A stretch of DNA of 64,000 nucleotides from Lutibacter sp. HS1-25. Lineage in GTDB: Bacteria > Bacteroidota > Bacteroidia > Flavobacteriales > Flavobacteriaceae. The position numbers were made by a program, and so were the translations under genes. The notes under the pieces are model-generated. The model saw only the letters and a program-made list of their open reading frames with translations, had not been told where the DNA came from and ran no database searches. Below are positions 48,165 to 57,747 of the stretch, piece by piece. Each line of letters starts with the position of its first letter. Positions within the stretch are counted from its first letter, which is position 1. The DNA lies in the NCBI RefSeq assembly GCF_004121075.1, contig NZ_RHLN01000161.1:107257-171256 (forward strand), read 5' to 3'.

Positions 48165-49982
48165 TTAAACAATTTTTTTTCCAATATACATCAAGACATT
48201 GCCTTTTTCAATTTTGAAATTTTTACCCAATGAAGAAATTATATGAATAAAACCAACTTCATCTTTTAAAAACATAGGAACCGCATGCAATTCTTCGTTG
48301 ATTTTTTTAAGCGTATCTTTATAATGTTTGGCAGAATCGATAGTTACTTCATTTATATAAGGAAAATCTCTAACTATTTCACTCAAATTAATATAATCGT
48401 CTCTATCGGTAAATAAATGCTCGTTATCAACTGGTGTTTTGTTTAATAATTCTTCGGTTGAAATTAATCTAAAAGAACCGCGTTCACCAAAAATTGGTCC
48501 ATATTTATCAATAGCAAATTTATTAATAGTTGCACTGGCAGTAAGCGCCAGTAAAAAACCAACATCGTTTAGCTCAATATCCTCTATCAACTCTTCTGAA
48601 TAAATATTACCATCAATAGCCTCAAAACCCATTGCTTCAGATTTCTCTATACTTTTTGAGTTGCTATCAATCAATACAACCCTACGGTTGTTGTTTTTTA
48701 AATAAGTTGCTATTAAACGAGAAAAATGAGAAGCTCCAACAATTAAAATCCCATCAGATCTTTTTAAGAAAACTCCAGCTATTTTGGCAAACAATCTGGC
48801 AGTAGTTGCATTTAACAATACGGTACCCATTACCACCATAAAAACCAAAGGAGTAATATATTCTGCATCAGTAATACCTTTCATTACTAACTTCAATCCA
48901 AATAAAGAAGCGATACCTGCTGCTACAATTCCGCGTGGTCCAACCCAGCTTATAAATAATTTTTCGTTAAAACTTAATCCAGAATTTGATGTACTTAAAA
49001 ATACAGCCAAAGGTCTTATAATTAAAATAATAACTAAAAACAATGCCAATGTTTTCCACTTAAACAGCAACATCATATCATTTAAATTAATATGTGCCGC
49101 CAATAAAATAAACAAAATAGAAATTAATAAAATGCTTATTGACTCTTTAAAATATAGAATTTCTTTTAGTTGTTTTACTCTTTTATTTCCTAACACCATA
49201 CCCATAACTACAACCGATAATAAGCCTGATTCGTGCGCTAAAAAATCGGATAAAACAAATACACCCAATACAGCTGCAAGCGTTATAACATTTAACAAAT
49301 AGTGCGGAATATTGTTTCTTTTTATTGAAAAATATAAAGAATAAGCACCCATAAAACCAATGATTATTCCGGTAAAAACAATTTTAAAAAACTCGGCAAG
49401 TGTTTCTTTTGTAAAATCGTATCCTGTTTCTATGCTTACAAATTCAAAAACCAATACGGCAACCAAGGCGCCAATTGGATCTATTAAAATACTTTCCCAT
49501 TTTAATACTGCCGATACATTTTTTTTAAGTGGAATATTTCTTAAAATCGGTGCAATTACCGTAGGTCCTGTAACAATAATAAGTGCCGAAAATAAAAACG
49601 AAATCTCCCAAGTTAAACCAAATATATAATGCGCTGAAACTCCAGCACCAAAAAAAGTAATGGCAGCACCAACTGTTATTAATTTTACAATAGATGGGCC
49701 AACATTTGCAATTTCATTGTTTTTTAAGGTAAGACTACCTTCAAAAAGAATAATACCAATGGCAAGCGAAACAAAATTGTACAACAAATCACCCGGAAAT
49801 AAACCTTGTGTACCGTTCCATACAGGCTCTAACCATTTTGCACCATCGTGAGAAATTAATGTTGATATAGGTCCAACCAACAAACCCGCTAAAATAAGTG
49901 GTAAAATTGCTGGTAACTTAAACCTCCAGGCCACCCATTGCGCAACCATTCCCAATATAATTATTCCTGCTAATTCTAACAT
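48165..49982 (-). CDS. Cation:proton antiporter (CPA family) with TrkA-like domain
   Basis: 605 residues: about 12 membrane spans in the first ~400, with ITGPTVIAPILRNIP and WVGPRGIVAAGIASLFGL typical of NhaP/CPA1 proteins, then a cytoplasmic TrkA-N-like Rossmann domain (ILIVGASHFSRLIATYLK, VLIDSNSK) from about 415, and a final region of ~80 residues. It would exchange Na+ or K+ for H+, with nucleotide control by the C-terminal domain. Marine life style fits. Confidence 0.9.
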   Translation of the reverse strand: MLELAGIIILGMVAQWVAWRFKLPAILPLILAGLLVGPISTLISHDGAKWLEPVWNGTQGLFPGDLLYNFVSLAIGIILFEGSLTLKNNEIANVGPSIVKLITVGAAITFFGAGVSAHYIFGLTWEISFLFSALIIVTGPTVIAPILRNIPLKKNVSAVLKWESILIDPIGALVAVLVFEFVSIETGYDFTKETLAEFFKIVFTGIIIGFMGAYSLYFSIKRNNIPHYLLNVITLAAVLGVFVLSDFLAHESGLLSVVVMGMVLGNKRVKQLKEILYFKESISILLISILFILLAAHINLNDMMLLFKWKTLALFLVIILIIRPLAVFLSTSNSGLSFNEKLFISWVGPRGIVAAGIASLFGLKLVMKGITDAEYITPLVFMVVMGTVLLNATTARLFAKIAGVFLKRSDGILIVGASHFSRLIATYLKNNNRRVVLIDSNSKSIEKSEAMGFEAIDGNIYSEELIEDIELNDVGFLLALTASATINKFAIDKYGPIFGERGSFRLISTEELLNKTPVDNEHLFTDRDDYINLSEIVRDFPYINEVTIDSAKHYKDTLKKINEELHAVPMFLKDEVGFIHIISSLGKNFKIEKGNVLMYIGKKIV

Positions 49983-50016
49983 AGACTTATAAATAGATTT
50001 CGAAGATACTTAAAAA

Positions 50017-50487
50017 TTACCAATTGCTAAACGGATTTTTAGCCAAGGAAGCATTGTAATATTGTGATTGGCCAGTAACTTCAGCCCCTAACCAGTCGGG
50101 TTTTTCAAACATAGCATCTTCTGTAGGTAACTCAATTTCAGCAACTTCAAGTCCTAAATTTGCACCTAAAAACACATCAACTTCAAAAAATAAATTATTG
50201 GTAGCGGGTACAATATACCTCACTTTTTTTATAATTGTTGGCTCGCAAATTGCCAATAAACTTTCAGCCTCTGCAACCGAAATCTCTTTTTCCCATTCAA
50301 AACGAGTAGTTCCAGATGCATTTCCAATACCTTTTACAGTTATAAATCCTTGCAGATCTTTAATTCTTACACGCACCGTTCGCTCAGGTACGGTAGATAA
50401 AAATCCTTGTGCAATTTGATAACTTTTTACGGCTAAATTTTTAAAATCTCCTTTTACTAAAAACTTGCGTTCAATTTCCTGACTCAT
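50017..50487 (-). CDS. CYTH domain protein (triphosphate tunnel metalloenzyme)
   Basis: 156 residues. N-terminal EIERKFLV is the ExExK motif; alternating charged strands (RTVRVRIKD, FITVKGIG, RFEWEKEI, VRYIVPA, FEVDVF, LEVAEIELP) build the tunnel that binds triphosphates with metal. Bacterial members are often tripolyphosphatases. 29 bp after the antiporter start, same strand. Confidence 0.92.
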   Translation of the reverse strand: MSQEIERKFLVKGDFKNLAVKSYQIAQGFLSTVPERTVRVRIKDLQGFITVKGIGNASGTTRFEWEKEISVAEAESLLAICEPTIIKKVRYIVPATNNLFFEVDVFLGANLGLEVAEIELPTEDAMFEKPDWLGAEVTGQSQYYNASLAKNPFSNW

Positions 50488-50658
50488 TTAATTGTCGATT
50501 TTTAATTAATCCATTCAAAAACCACAGCAAATATAACACTATAAACTTCACCCAAATAAATCAAATTTAAATCTTAATTAAACTTAACCAATTAATAACA
50601 ATTTTTAATGGGTAGAAATTAAATTTTCATACTTTTACCTATATTTTTTTCATAAAAA

Positions 50659-51660
50659 ATGATGCTAAAAAGCTGTCTACATATCCTATTTATACTTTGG
50701 GGAAGTTTTGTGTTTTCATCAAATAATTTAAAATTAGATACCATATCAGACACTTCAAAACTTATTGATCACTACCTTTCCAACAAAGATTTAGCATGGT
50801 CGTTTAGGCTGGTTTCCAATTTTAAACAACAACGTTTTAGCTTAAAACACAACAAAGAGTCTATAAAATACACGCCAAATAACCCTTTTGGTGTTGGATT
50901 TGGAATTGCCAATCAACGCTTAGTTTTAGACATTGTTTTTAATCTTAAAACAAATAAAGAAAATCCTACAGATAAATTTGCTGCCGAAGGGGCAACTATT
51001 TATAAAAAGAATTTTATAGATTTTACTTGGGAAAATGTTCACGGCTACAATGAAAAAGACAGCAAAAATGAGGTTGAAATATTTAGACCCGACGTTTCTA
51101 TATTTTCAATTGGCGTTGGTTATTTGCGCTTTTTGGGTAAAAATGAGTTTACAGTACGTGAAATGAAATCGGGCATTGCCAACCAAGAAAAAACTTCGGT
51201 AGGCTTTGGCGCTGGTGGGTTTGTTACTTTTAACAGATTAGATACAGACAATATTCCGTTAATTGCACCACATCAAATACCTGGTTTTAATCAACAGGCA
51301 CAAATCACAAAATTTAAAAGTTATGGCGGCGGTGCCGAAGTCGGAATTTCTTCCTTTTTTGTTTTACCAGCAAATTTTTTCGCGTCTATATTTGTTGCTC
51401 CAGGCATTGGTTTAGAATACAAAAAAGTAACTACACTTCATCAAAGCTATAACCCTTCAAACCCTATAATCTATAAAACCGATTTTTTTGTGTCTGCGGG
51501 CTACAACCATAAAAAATACTACATCAACTTTACGTTTTTTTCTCGATTTTACAAAACCGACTTTGATTATGGCAATAAAGCATTTTTAGACATCACAAAA
51601 TCCAAACTTATATTTGGCTATCATTTAGGCAAGGTTGATCAAATAAAAAAGCTGTTTTAG
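50659..51660 (+). CDS. Probable outer-membrane protein, DUF4421-like
   Basis: 333 residues with a signal peptide (~1-20, ending FSSN). Many amphipathic strands of beta-barrel type follow (YTPNNPFGVGFGIANQRLVLDIVF and repeated aromatic/Gly patterns), and the chain ends FGYHLGKVDQIKKLF. It resembles the DUF4421 family of Bacteroidota. Function unknown. Confidence 0.7.
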   Translation: MMLKSCLHILFILWGSFVFSSNNLKLDTISDTSKLIDHYLSNKDLAWSFRLVSNFKQQRFSLKHNKESIKYTPNNPFGVGFGIANQRLVLDIVFNLKTNKENPTDKFAAEGATIYKKNFIDFTWENVHGYNEKDSKNEVEIFRPDVSIFSIGVGYLRFLGKNEFTVREMKSGIANQEKTSVGFGAGGFVTFNRLDTDNIPLIAPHQIPGFNQQAQITKFKSYGGGAEVGISSFFVLPANFFASIFVAPGIGLEYKKVTTLHQSYNPSNPIIYKTDFFVSAGYNHKKYYINFTFFSRFYKTDFDYGNKAFLDITKSKLIFGYHLGKVDQIKKLF

Positions 51661-51703
51661 TAAAAAACCAACTTCAAACTTTTAATTTTCATACATATTT
51701 TTT

Positions 51704-51796
51704 GGGCGTTCCTATCGGTCGTGCTTTTCGCTATATCTTTTTTACAATTTCACTGCGTTGCATTGTAAAAAAGGATGCCGCTGCAATCACTAACGC
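51704..51796. repeat. Interspersed palindromic repeat, copy 2
   Basis: Second copy of the element at 14248: 60 identical core bases (51729-51788) and the same GGGCGTT...TAACGC borders; the segment between the left border and the core differs. Any frame through it leading into moaD is accidental. Confidence 0.75.
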
Positions 51797-51874
51797 AATT
51801 TTATCAAACCATAAAAATTTACAACAAACTAAAAACTGTAAACCAATTTACACACGTATTAAAACCAAATACTG

Positions 51875-51882
51875 TATTTTTG
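51875..51882 (+). promoter_or_regulatory. Promoter -7 box for moaD
   Basis: TATTTTTG matches TAnnTTTG, 17 bases before the moaD ATG. Confidence 0.55.
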
Positions 51883-51899
51883 CTTACACACTTTTCAAA

Positions 51900-52142
51900 A
51901 TGAAGATTCAATTATTATTTTTTGGAATTACAACCGATTTGGTTGGAGAAAATACACTGCAATTTCAATTAACTGAAAATGCTTCGGTAAAAGAGCTTAA
52001 AAAAGCACTTATTACTCAGTTTTCAGCCTTAAAAAACTTAAACGATTTTGCCATTGCTGTTAACGAAGATTATGTTGAAAATGATTTTATCCTAAACAAT
52101 AATGATGTTGTAGCTATTATTCCACCAGTAAGCGGTGGGTAA
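51900..52142 (+). CDS. moaD: Molybdopterin synthase sulfur carrier subunit
   Basis: 80 residues, ubiquitin-like, starting MKIQLLFFG and ending PPVSGG; the terminal Gly-Gly is adenylated by the MoeB-type enzyme and then thiocarboxylated. The long upstream extension of the frame runs through the palindromic repeat and is discarded. Start of the Moco island on the plus strand. Confidence 0.93.
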   Translation: MKIQLLFFGITTDLVGENTLQFQLTENASVKELKKALITQFSALKNLNDFAIAVNEDYVENDFILNNNDVVAIIPPVSGG

Positions 52143-52178
52143 CATTTTTTTTGTAAATTAACTCTTTAAAAATTGTAT

Positions 52179-53234
52179 ATGCGCAAAAAATCACTGAATA
52201 GAAAAAAGCAAAATCCTACAAACTTTGTATTTACAGGTATTCAATATACAAATGAAGTAAGTTCGCAATTATTTGCCTACAATAAAGAAAGTCATTTTGA
52301 ACTTTCTAACATCAAAGAAAATGAAATCAATAACTTTTCCGATAAAACCAAGCAATATTGGTTAAATATCCACGGCATACACGACGTTGAAAAAGTAAGC
52401 TCATTTTGTGAAAAAATAGGAATTCACCAATTAACAATTCAAGATATTTTAGATGTAAACCAACGTCCTAAATTTCAAGAATTTGAAGATTATTGGTTTT
52501 TTTCAATAAAATCTATGTCGCCTTCAAACGGAGACGACATTGCTACTGAGCAAATAAGTTTTGTATTGGGTGAAAATTTTCTGGTTTCATTTCAGGAAAG
52601 AAAAAACGACTATTTTGAACATGTTAGGCACCGTTTAAGATCTAAAATAGGAATTTTACATGAACGCAGTGTAGACTATTTATTGTATTTGTTATTAGAA
52701 GCTGTTTTAGATAATTATTTTAAAACCATTGAAACCATTGAAGATAAAGTCGAAAAATTTAATATTTTAGACATCAACCAAGATCCTTCTCCTGCCATTT
52801 TAAACGAAATTGAGCTTTATAAAACCCAGTTACAATCTCTTAAAAAAGTGATTTTACCCATAAAAGATTTTTTACTAAAAATTGAACGCGAACAGTTTCA
52901 ATTAATTCAGCAAAAACACGTAAAATACTATTTTGAATTGAAAGATTTATGCTTAACATTGTTAGATAGTTGTGAAAAAACTGAAAACAGGTTAGAAAGT
53001 TTAATCAATTTATTCTTTTCTATTCAAGGTCATAGAATGAATCAGGTTATGAAAACACTGACTGTAGTTTCCTCCATCTTTATTCCACTTACTTTTATTG
53101 CTGGAATTTACGGAATGAACTTTGTAAATATGCCCGAACTTGGCTTTGAATGGGGCTACTTTGCTATTTTAATTTTTATGTTTGTTGTATTTTTAATGAT
53201 GTTGTACTATTTTAAAAGAAAAAACTGGTTTTAA
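52179..53234 (+). CDS. corA: CorA-type magnesium/cobalt transporter
   Basis: 351 residues from the ATG giving MRKKSLNRKK (a TTG two codons earlier is also open). Long N-terminal cytoplasmic domain, two C-terminal spans, and the selectivity motif YGMN in IYGMNFVNMPELGFEWGY. It moves Mg2+ or another divalent ion. Its place between moaD and moaE is unusual and may simply be co-location. Confidence 0.93.
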   Translation: MRKKSLNRKKQNPTNFVFTGIQYTNEVSSQLFAYNKESHFELSNIKENEINNFSDKTKQYWLNIHGIHDVEKVSSFCEKIGIHQLTIQDILDVNQRPKFQEFEDYWFFSIKSMSPSNGDDIATEQISFVLGENFLVSFQERKNDYFEHVRHRLRSKIGILHERSVDYLLYLLLEAVLDNYFKTIETIEDKVEKFNILDINQDPSPAILNEIELYKTQLQSLKKVILPIKDFLLKIEREQFQLIQQKHVKYYFELKDLCLTLLDSCEKTENRLESLINLFFSIQGHRMNQVMKTLTVVSSIFIPLTFIAGIYGMNFVNMPELGFEWGYFAILIFMFVVFLMMLYYFKRKNWF

Positions 53235-53238
53235 AATT

Positions 53239-53520
53239 TCAACCTGCATTGCTTAAATATTTTTTATCAACATAAAAAGTTCCAAAAGGAATTACTGAAG
53301 CAGCTAAAACTATGATAAATGTTTTGGGTTTCCAGTTTAGTTCGCTTTTTAACATAAATGCAAAAACAACATACAGTAAAAACAACAAACCGTGCGGCAT
53401 TCCAAGCATTTTAACAAACATTTCATTGCCTACAAAATATTTGATAGGAGTTGCAATAAAAAGTAACAGTAAAAAAGAAACTCCTTCTAAAAAACTCACA
53501 ATTCTAAATACTTTTATCAT
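53239..53520 (-). CDS. DUF3817 small membrane protein
   Basis: 93 residues, three membrane spans, starting FRIVSFLEGVSFLLLL, with the family histidine in GMPHGLLFLLYV. Function unknown. Convergent with corA (4-base gap) and divergent from moaE. Confidence 0.88.
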   Translation of the reverse strand: MIKVFRIVSFLEGVSFLLLLFIATPIKYFVGNEMFVKMLGMPHGLLFLLYVVFAFMLKSELNWKPKTFIIVLAASVIPFGTFYVDKKYLSNAG

Positions 53521-53569
53521 TTTTATTCAATTTAATTAATGAACTGACAAAAGTACATGTTTGATTTGT

Positions 53570-53577
53570 TAACTTTG
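53570..53577 (+). promoter_or_regulatory. Promoter -7 box for moaE
   Basis: TAACTTTG fits TAnnTTTG. It overlaps the GTG codon at 53577, showing that the ATG at 53595 is the better start. Confidence 0.6.
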
Positions 53578-53594
53578 TGAAAGTTTTATTAAAT

Positions 53595-54020
53595 ATGGAA
53601 ACAAAAACTTCGGTAAAAATAACATCAGTAGCTCTAAACCACCAAGATTGTTACGATTTTGTGGCCGACGATTCTTGTGGAGGAATTGTTACTTTTGTTG
53701 GAACAGTGCGAAATGCAACAAAAAATAAAACCGTTACATTGTTAGATTTTACGGCTTACGAACCTATGGCTGTAAAAGAAATGCAAAAAATTGCAAATAC
53801 CGCTTTGGCTAAATTCGACATTCATAAAATTGCCATTCACCATGCTGTTGGCCCACTTAAAATTGGAGCCATTCCTGTAATTATTGCAGTTTCATCTGCA
53901 CATAGAAATGCCGCTTTTAAAGCTTGTGAATATGCCATTGATACCTTAAAAGAAACCGTTCCTATTTGGAAAAAAGAACATTTTGAAGATGGCGAAGTTT
54001 GGGTAAACGCACACCCTTGA
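53595..54020 (+). CDS. moaE: Molybdopterin synthase catalytic subunit
   Basis: 141 residues from the second possible start. Conserved FVGTVRNATKNKTV near the N-terminus, LDFTAYEPMAVKEM, HHAVGPLKIG, and the catalytic lysines in WKKEHFEDGEVW near the end. Partner of MoaD in making molybdopterin from cPMP. A convergent MutS-like gene follows. Confidence 0.95.
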   Translation: METKTSVKITSVALNHQDCYDFVADDSCGGIVTFVGTVRNATKNKTVTLLDFTAYEPMAVKEMQKIANTALAKFDIHKIAIHHAVGPLKIGAIPVIIAVSSAHRNAAFKACEYAIDTLKETVPIWKKEHFEDGEVWVNAHP

Positions 54021-54059
54021 TCCCCTAACCCAAAAGAGAGAATTGATTTATATTAAGAC

Positions 54060-55832
54060 TTAAACAATTTCCATTTTTTTCAACAAAAAAGAAGCATTCA
54101 TATTTTTGCAAATACCATCTTTTAACTGGTAATCAAAATGCAGTTCGTCATTTACAATTTCAGCATCAAAATAGTAATTTTCAACTTCATTTAATTCTTT
54201 TTCAATTTCGCACAAACTTAAATCGTGCGTGGCAATAATGCCCGTAGCATTTGAAGCGACTAATTTTTGAACAAACTTTCGTGAACCTATGGCTTTATCG
54301 GTACTGTTCGTCCCTTTTAAAATTTCATCTAAAATTATAAAATACTTAGCTGCTTTAATTTCATCAACAATGTATTTAAGCCTTTTTAACTCCGAAAAAA
54401 AGTAGGATTCATCATCCGCTAATGAATCTGTAGTTCGCATACTTGTAATTAGTTTTATGGGATTGTATTCAAAACTTTCTGCACAAACAGGCAAACCCAT
54501 ATTTGCCATTACAATAGACAATGACACGGTACGTAAAAAGGTGCTTTTACCTGCCATATTTGCTCCTGTAATAATATAAAACTGATGATTATTTATGGTA
54601 AAATCATTGTCAACTCGTTGCTTTTCCTTCAACAATGTATGTCCCAAATTTTTGGCTTTGATTACAGAAATATCACTATTAATTTTTGGAAAAACATAGT
54701 TTGGGTGGTTGAATTTAAAATTTGCCAATGCGTTTTGCGCATCAAAAAAAGCAATAACTTCAAACCAATTTTCGACTTTGTTTTTATAGGTTTCAATCCA
54801 TTTTTCAATTTTACAAACACGCGATAAATCCATTAAAAAAAATCCGTTGCCAATAACACCAACAATTAAATTATTGCGTTGATCAAAAGCATCTAACATT
54901 TTAGAATATTCCTTAAAAATGAGCGATGCCTTTTCGCCTTCTGTTTTAATTTCCTGCTGTTTCTTCTTTAAAATTTCAGAAGAAAAAGATGTGATTTCAA
55001 TTTCATTTAACAATTTATGATATTGTTTAACCGTTTCTTTGGCATCACTTGATTTTTTGTACAATTCATTTACTTTTTTTAAATACAAGCCAGAAATTAC
55101 AACACCAATAACAAACCATAACAACAAAATAACATCAGGTATCAAACGCATAGCAACAAGCACAATAAATGCTACTGAAAGCAAAGAAAATATACTAGCC
55201 AAATACTTTAAAAAAACAGGAAAAACAACCTTATAATTGTGTATCCAACTTACAATTTCTTTAGCCGAATGTTCTACTTTAACCAAACTGGCTATTGCCG
55301 AAAAATGTTGTCTCCAAATGGCTTTTTCACTTAAATCTTCAATACTATCTTGATTTTCTTGAATATCTGAAATTGAATTTGAAGTCAACTTTTTAAACAA
55401 TTCATTTTTACCTTCAACAGTAGCGGTTCTATTGCAATATTGAAAAAAAGAACCACGCCCAAACAAATCAATATCGTAACTATATGGGTGTTTTGGGTTT
55501 ATAAACTCACGACCTTCATCTAACGTAAAATAATCCCTTTCTAAAACCTTTATCTCTATTTTATTGATATTTACCAAGGCTTTATTTAAGTCGAATTTGT
55601 ATTGTAAATCGCTGTGTTTAAATAAAAAATAAATGAAAAGTGCCAAACCAACACCAACAACCAATAACATTTGTGTTGCATGACCAAAAACCAGATAAAC
55701 GCCAAAAATTGTAAGTAAAAAAGTGAACAAACGCGCCAAACTTGAAATGGCCAATTGTTTTTTTAATTTTGATGCTTCTTTTTCAAATAAGTCTAATTGC
55801 TCATGGTAAAATACCGACGGTTGTTGTTTCAT
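54060..55832 (-). CDS. MutS-related membrane ATPase
   Basis: 590 residues. Two hydrophobic hairpins (~32-70 and ~205-255) predict four membrane spans before a helical clamp-like region and a MutS-type ATPase: Walker A TGANMAGKSTFLR (~420-432), Walker B FIILDEILKGTNS (~495), TGIIATHDLSL. No mismatch-recognition domain. It belongs to a Bacteroidota group of MutS-like proteins whose function is not known; repair of mismatches is unlikely for a membrane protein without domain I. One base separates it from the moeB-type gene upstream. Confidence 0.88.
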   Translation of the reverse strand: MKQQPSVFYHEQLDLFEKEASKLKKQLAISSLARLFTFLLTIFGVYLVFGHATQMLLVVGVGLALFIYFLFKHSDLQYKFDLNKALVNINKIEIKVLERDYFTLDEGREFINPKHPYSYDIDLFGRGSFFQYCNRTATVEGKNELFKKLTSNSISDIQENQDSIEDLSEKAIWRQHFSAIASLVKVEHSAKEIVSWIHNYKVVFPVFLKYLASIFSLLSVAFIVLVAMRLIPDVILLLWFVIGVVISGLYLKKVNELYKKSSDAKETVKQYHKLLNEIEITSFSSEILKKKQQEIKTEGEKASLIFKEYSKMLDAFDQRNNLIVGVIGNGFFLMDLSRVCKIEKWIETYKNKVENWFEVIAFFDAQNALANFKFNHPNYVFPKINSDISVIKAKNLGHTLLKEKQRVDNDFTINNHQFYIITGANMAGKSTFLRTVSLSIVMANMGLPVCAESFEYNPIKLITSMRTTDSLADDESYFFSELKRLKYIVDEIKAAKYFIILDEILKGTNSTDKAIGSRKFVQKLVASNATGIIATHDLSLCEIEKELNEVENYYFDAEIVNDELHFDYQLKDGICKNMNASFLLKKMEIV

Positions 55833-56912
55833 TTAATAGTTTTCAATTCCTTCAGCCAAACTATAAACGTGTAGATTTGGAAATTTGGTTTTAATTTTTA
55901 GGGTTACATCGTAACTTGAAATTCCTTTTGCACAAACAATTACATAGTTTTTTTCAAAATTTGGCTCAAACTTATTAATGTCAAATTCTTTATACGGAAT
56001 TTTACTATGCACATTAAATGGAATATTAGCTTCTAAATTATTGATAACACTCACAATTTTAAAACTAGGATCATCTAGTTTTTTACTTAATTCTGATGCG
56101 GTAATTAAAATAGATTTATCTTGAGTTTCGCAAACTTTATCCTCATAAATTGAATTTCTAAAAATTTCTTCAACATTTATTGATTCATTTTTTTTCAACT
56201 TCATTTTAAACTGCGTGTTGGTCAAAACATTGTAAATTAACAATTGATTGGTAATTAATTTGCCCGTATTGGTAATTAATTTAACCACTTCATTGGTTTG
56301 TAACATGGCTATCAAACCAACAATTGGATTCATTGTTCCTGCTGTTTCACAATTTGGAATTTCAGTTGCAATAGTTGGAAAAGCATCGCGCAAATTACAA
56401 GTATAAGTTCCATCACTCTGCAACATATTAAAAGTTGCCACATAACCATCAAACTTGTAAAGCGAGCCGTAAACCAACGGTTTTTTAGCCACTACACAAG
56501 CATCGTTAATCAAATATTTTACCTGTAAATTGTCGGTTGCATCTACCACAACATCAAAATGAGAAATCAATGAAATTATGGAGTTTTTATCAATGGCCTC
56601 GCTTGTAACAGAAACCTTTGTAAAAGGTGTTCTTTTTTGAATTTCAGAGGCCAGCACATTGACTTTTAGTCGTTGAACATCGTCTTTTTTAAAAAAAACT
56701 TGGCGGTGTAAATTTGTAACAGACACATTGTCAAAGTCAACCAAATGCAAAGCACCAACACCACTGGTTGCCAAATAAATAGCAATTGGGCTACCCAAAC
56801 CGCCACAACCAATAATTAAAACCTTCGCATTTTGCAACTTTTCCTGCCCTTGTTCTCCAATTTCTGCCAAGGTAGTTTGACGCTTAAAATATTCAGATTT
56901 AGTAATTTCCAT
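55833..56912 (-). CDS. moeB: MoeB/ThiF-type adenylyltransferase with rhodanese domain
   Basis: 359 residues. E1-like adenylating domain (1-~245): GCGGLGS (35-41), LVDFDNVSVTNLHRQV, DATDNLQVKYLIND, catalytic-region Cys188 (NCETAG). C-terminal rhodanese domain (~265-359) with Cys327 in VCAKGISSY. It would activate the MoaD C-terminus and pass sulfur. Of the four zinc cysteines of MoeB, only Cys172 remains (T169 replaces the first, and no second CxxC pair is found), so the structural zinc is probably lost. ThiF role cannot be ruled out, though the genes around favour molybdopterin. Confidence 0.88.
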   Translation of the reverse strand: MEITKSEYFKRQTTLAEIGEQGQEKLQNAKVLIIGCGGLGSPIAIYLATSGVGALHLVDFDNVSVTNLHRQVFFKKDDVQRLKVNVLASEIQKRTPFTKVSVTSEAIDKNSIISLISHFDVVVDATDNLQVKYLINDACVVAKKPLVYGSLYKFDGYVATFNMLQSDGTYTCNLRDAFPTIATEIPNCETAGTMNPIVGLIAMLQTNEVVKLITNTGKLITNQLLIYNVLTNTQFKMKLKKNESINVEEIFRNSIYEDKVCETQDKSILITASELSKKLDDPSFKIVSVINNLEANIPFNVHSKIPYKEFDINKFEPNFEKNYVIVCAKGISSYDVTLKIKTKFPNLHVYSLAEGIENY

Positions 56913-56913
56913 T

Positions 56914-57747
56914 TTAACCTATAATTTCTTTGCCTAACGAATTTAAATAATATTTTTCTTCAATAATATTGCAATAGCAATTTAACTTATCAAGGTACCA
57001 AAAATATTGTAAATCACCAAAACCATAAACAGTTTCAGATTGTTGCCAAATCAATATTTTTTGAACAATTTCATATTTGGTAAATGCGTCTGTATTTACA
57101 ATTTCAAGTATTTTTTGCTGAATTTGATTCAATCCATTTTTAGCAGGAAATCTTTTTAAATGCTGATTTATGGCCAGTTGAAAATATTGAAATTTTGATT
57201 TTTTGTTGAAGTTAAACTTACACAACTCATCTGGATTGTTTTTAACAAAAACCTTCCAACATTTTTCAGCAAACAAAAAATTATCGCGTGTAATTTTCAA
57301 CTTTTTCTCGTATAATTTCGGAAAATCTTCCGCAGAAAAATCGGTTAAACTTTGCATTTTATCCTTGCCTTTTACTTTACCCGTACACACCAAACTGTAT
57401 AAAATATCTTTTCGGTAATCTTGTAATAAATAAGCGCACAATGCCATTAAATTAATCTGACAAAACAAGTCAAACTCAAACCACAAAACCAATTCAGCAT
57501 CAACAGGTGGATCTTCAACTTTTAATAATTCTTTAATGGTTTTATCGAAGTACGCTAGTTTTGAAACTCCAAAATTTTCTTCAAAAAACTGATATCTCTT
57601 TTTCCAAAATTCGTCACTTGCCACTTCTTGATCCAACGGACCTTCGCACAACATTTCGCGCCAAACAACAATTTTACCACCAATACCCGATTTTTCTAAT
57701 ATTGGTACAATGGCATCCCCATTTACAATATGAATTATATTAGCCAT
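56914..57747 (-). CDS. DUF1835 domain protein
   Basis: 277 residues. The N-terminus HIVNGDAIVPILEKSGIGG and VVWREMLCEGPL identify DUF1835; the C-terminal half is helical. Function unknown. Its start overlaps the end of mobA by eight bases, and moeB-like follows after one base, so it is a firm part of the operon. Confidence 0.85.
   Translation of the reverse strand: MANIIHIVNGDAIVPILEKSGIGGKIVVWREMLCEGPLDQEVASDEFWKKRYQFFEENFGVSKLAYFDKTIKELLKVEDPPVDAELVLWFEFDLFCQINLMALCAYLLQDYRKDILYSLVCTGKVKGKDKMQSLTDFSAEDFPKLYEKKLKITRDNFLFAEKCWKVFVKNNPDELCKFNFNKKSKFQYFQLAINQHLKRFPAKNGLNQIQQKILEIVNTDAFTKYEIVQKILIWQQSETVYGFGDLQYFWYLDKLNCYCNIIEEKYYLNSLGKEIIG

Noticed and set aside
48784..49302. Long plus-strand frame within the antiporter gene
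   Set aside because: It is an antisense shadow of the membrane-protein coding sequence with no recognisable product.
51702..51899. 66-codon N-terminal extension of MoaD
   Set aside because: It runs through the interspersed repeat and the -7 box; MoaD is about 80 residues long in the family and begins at the chosen ATG.
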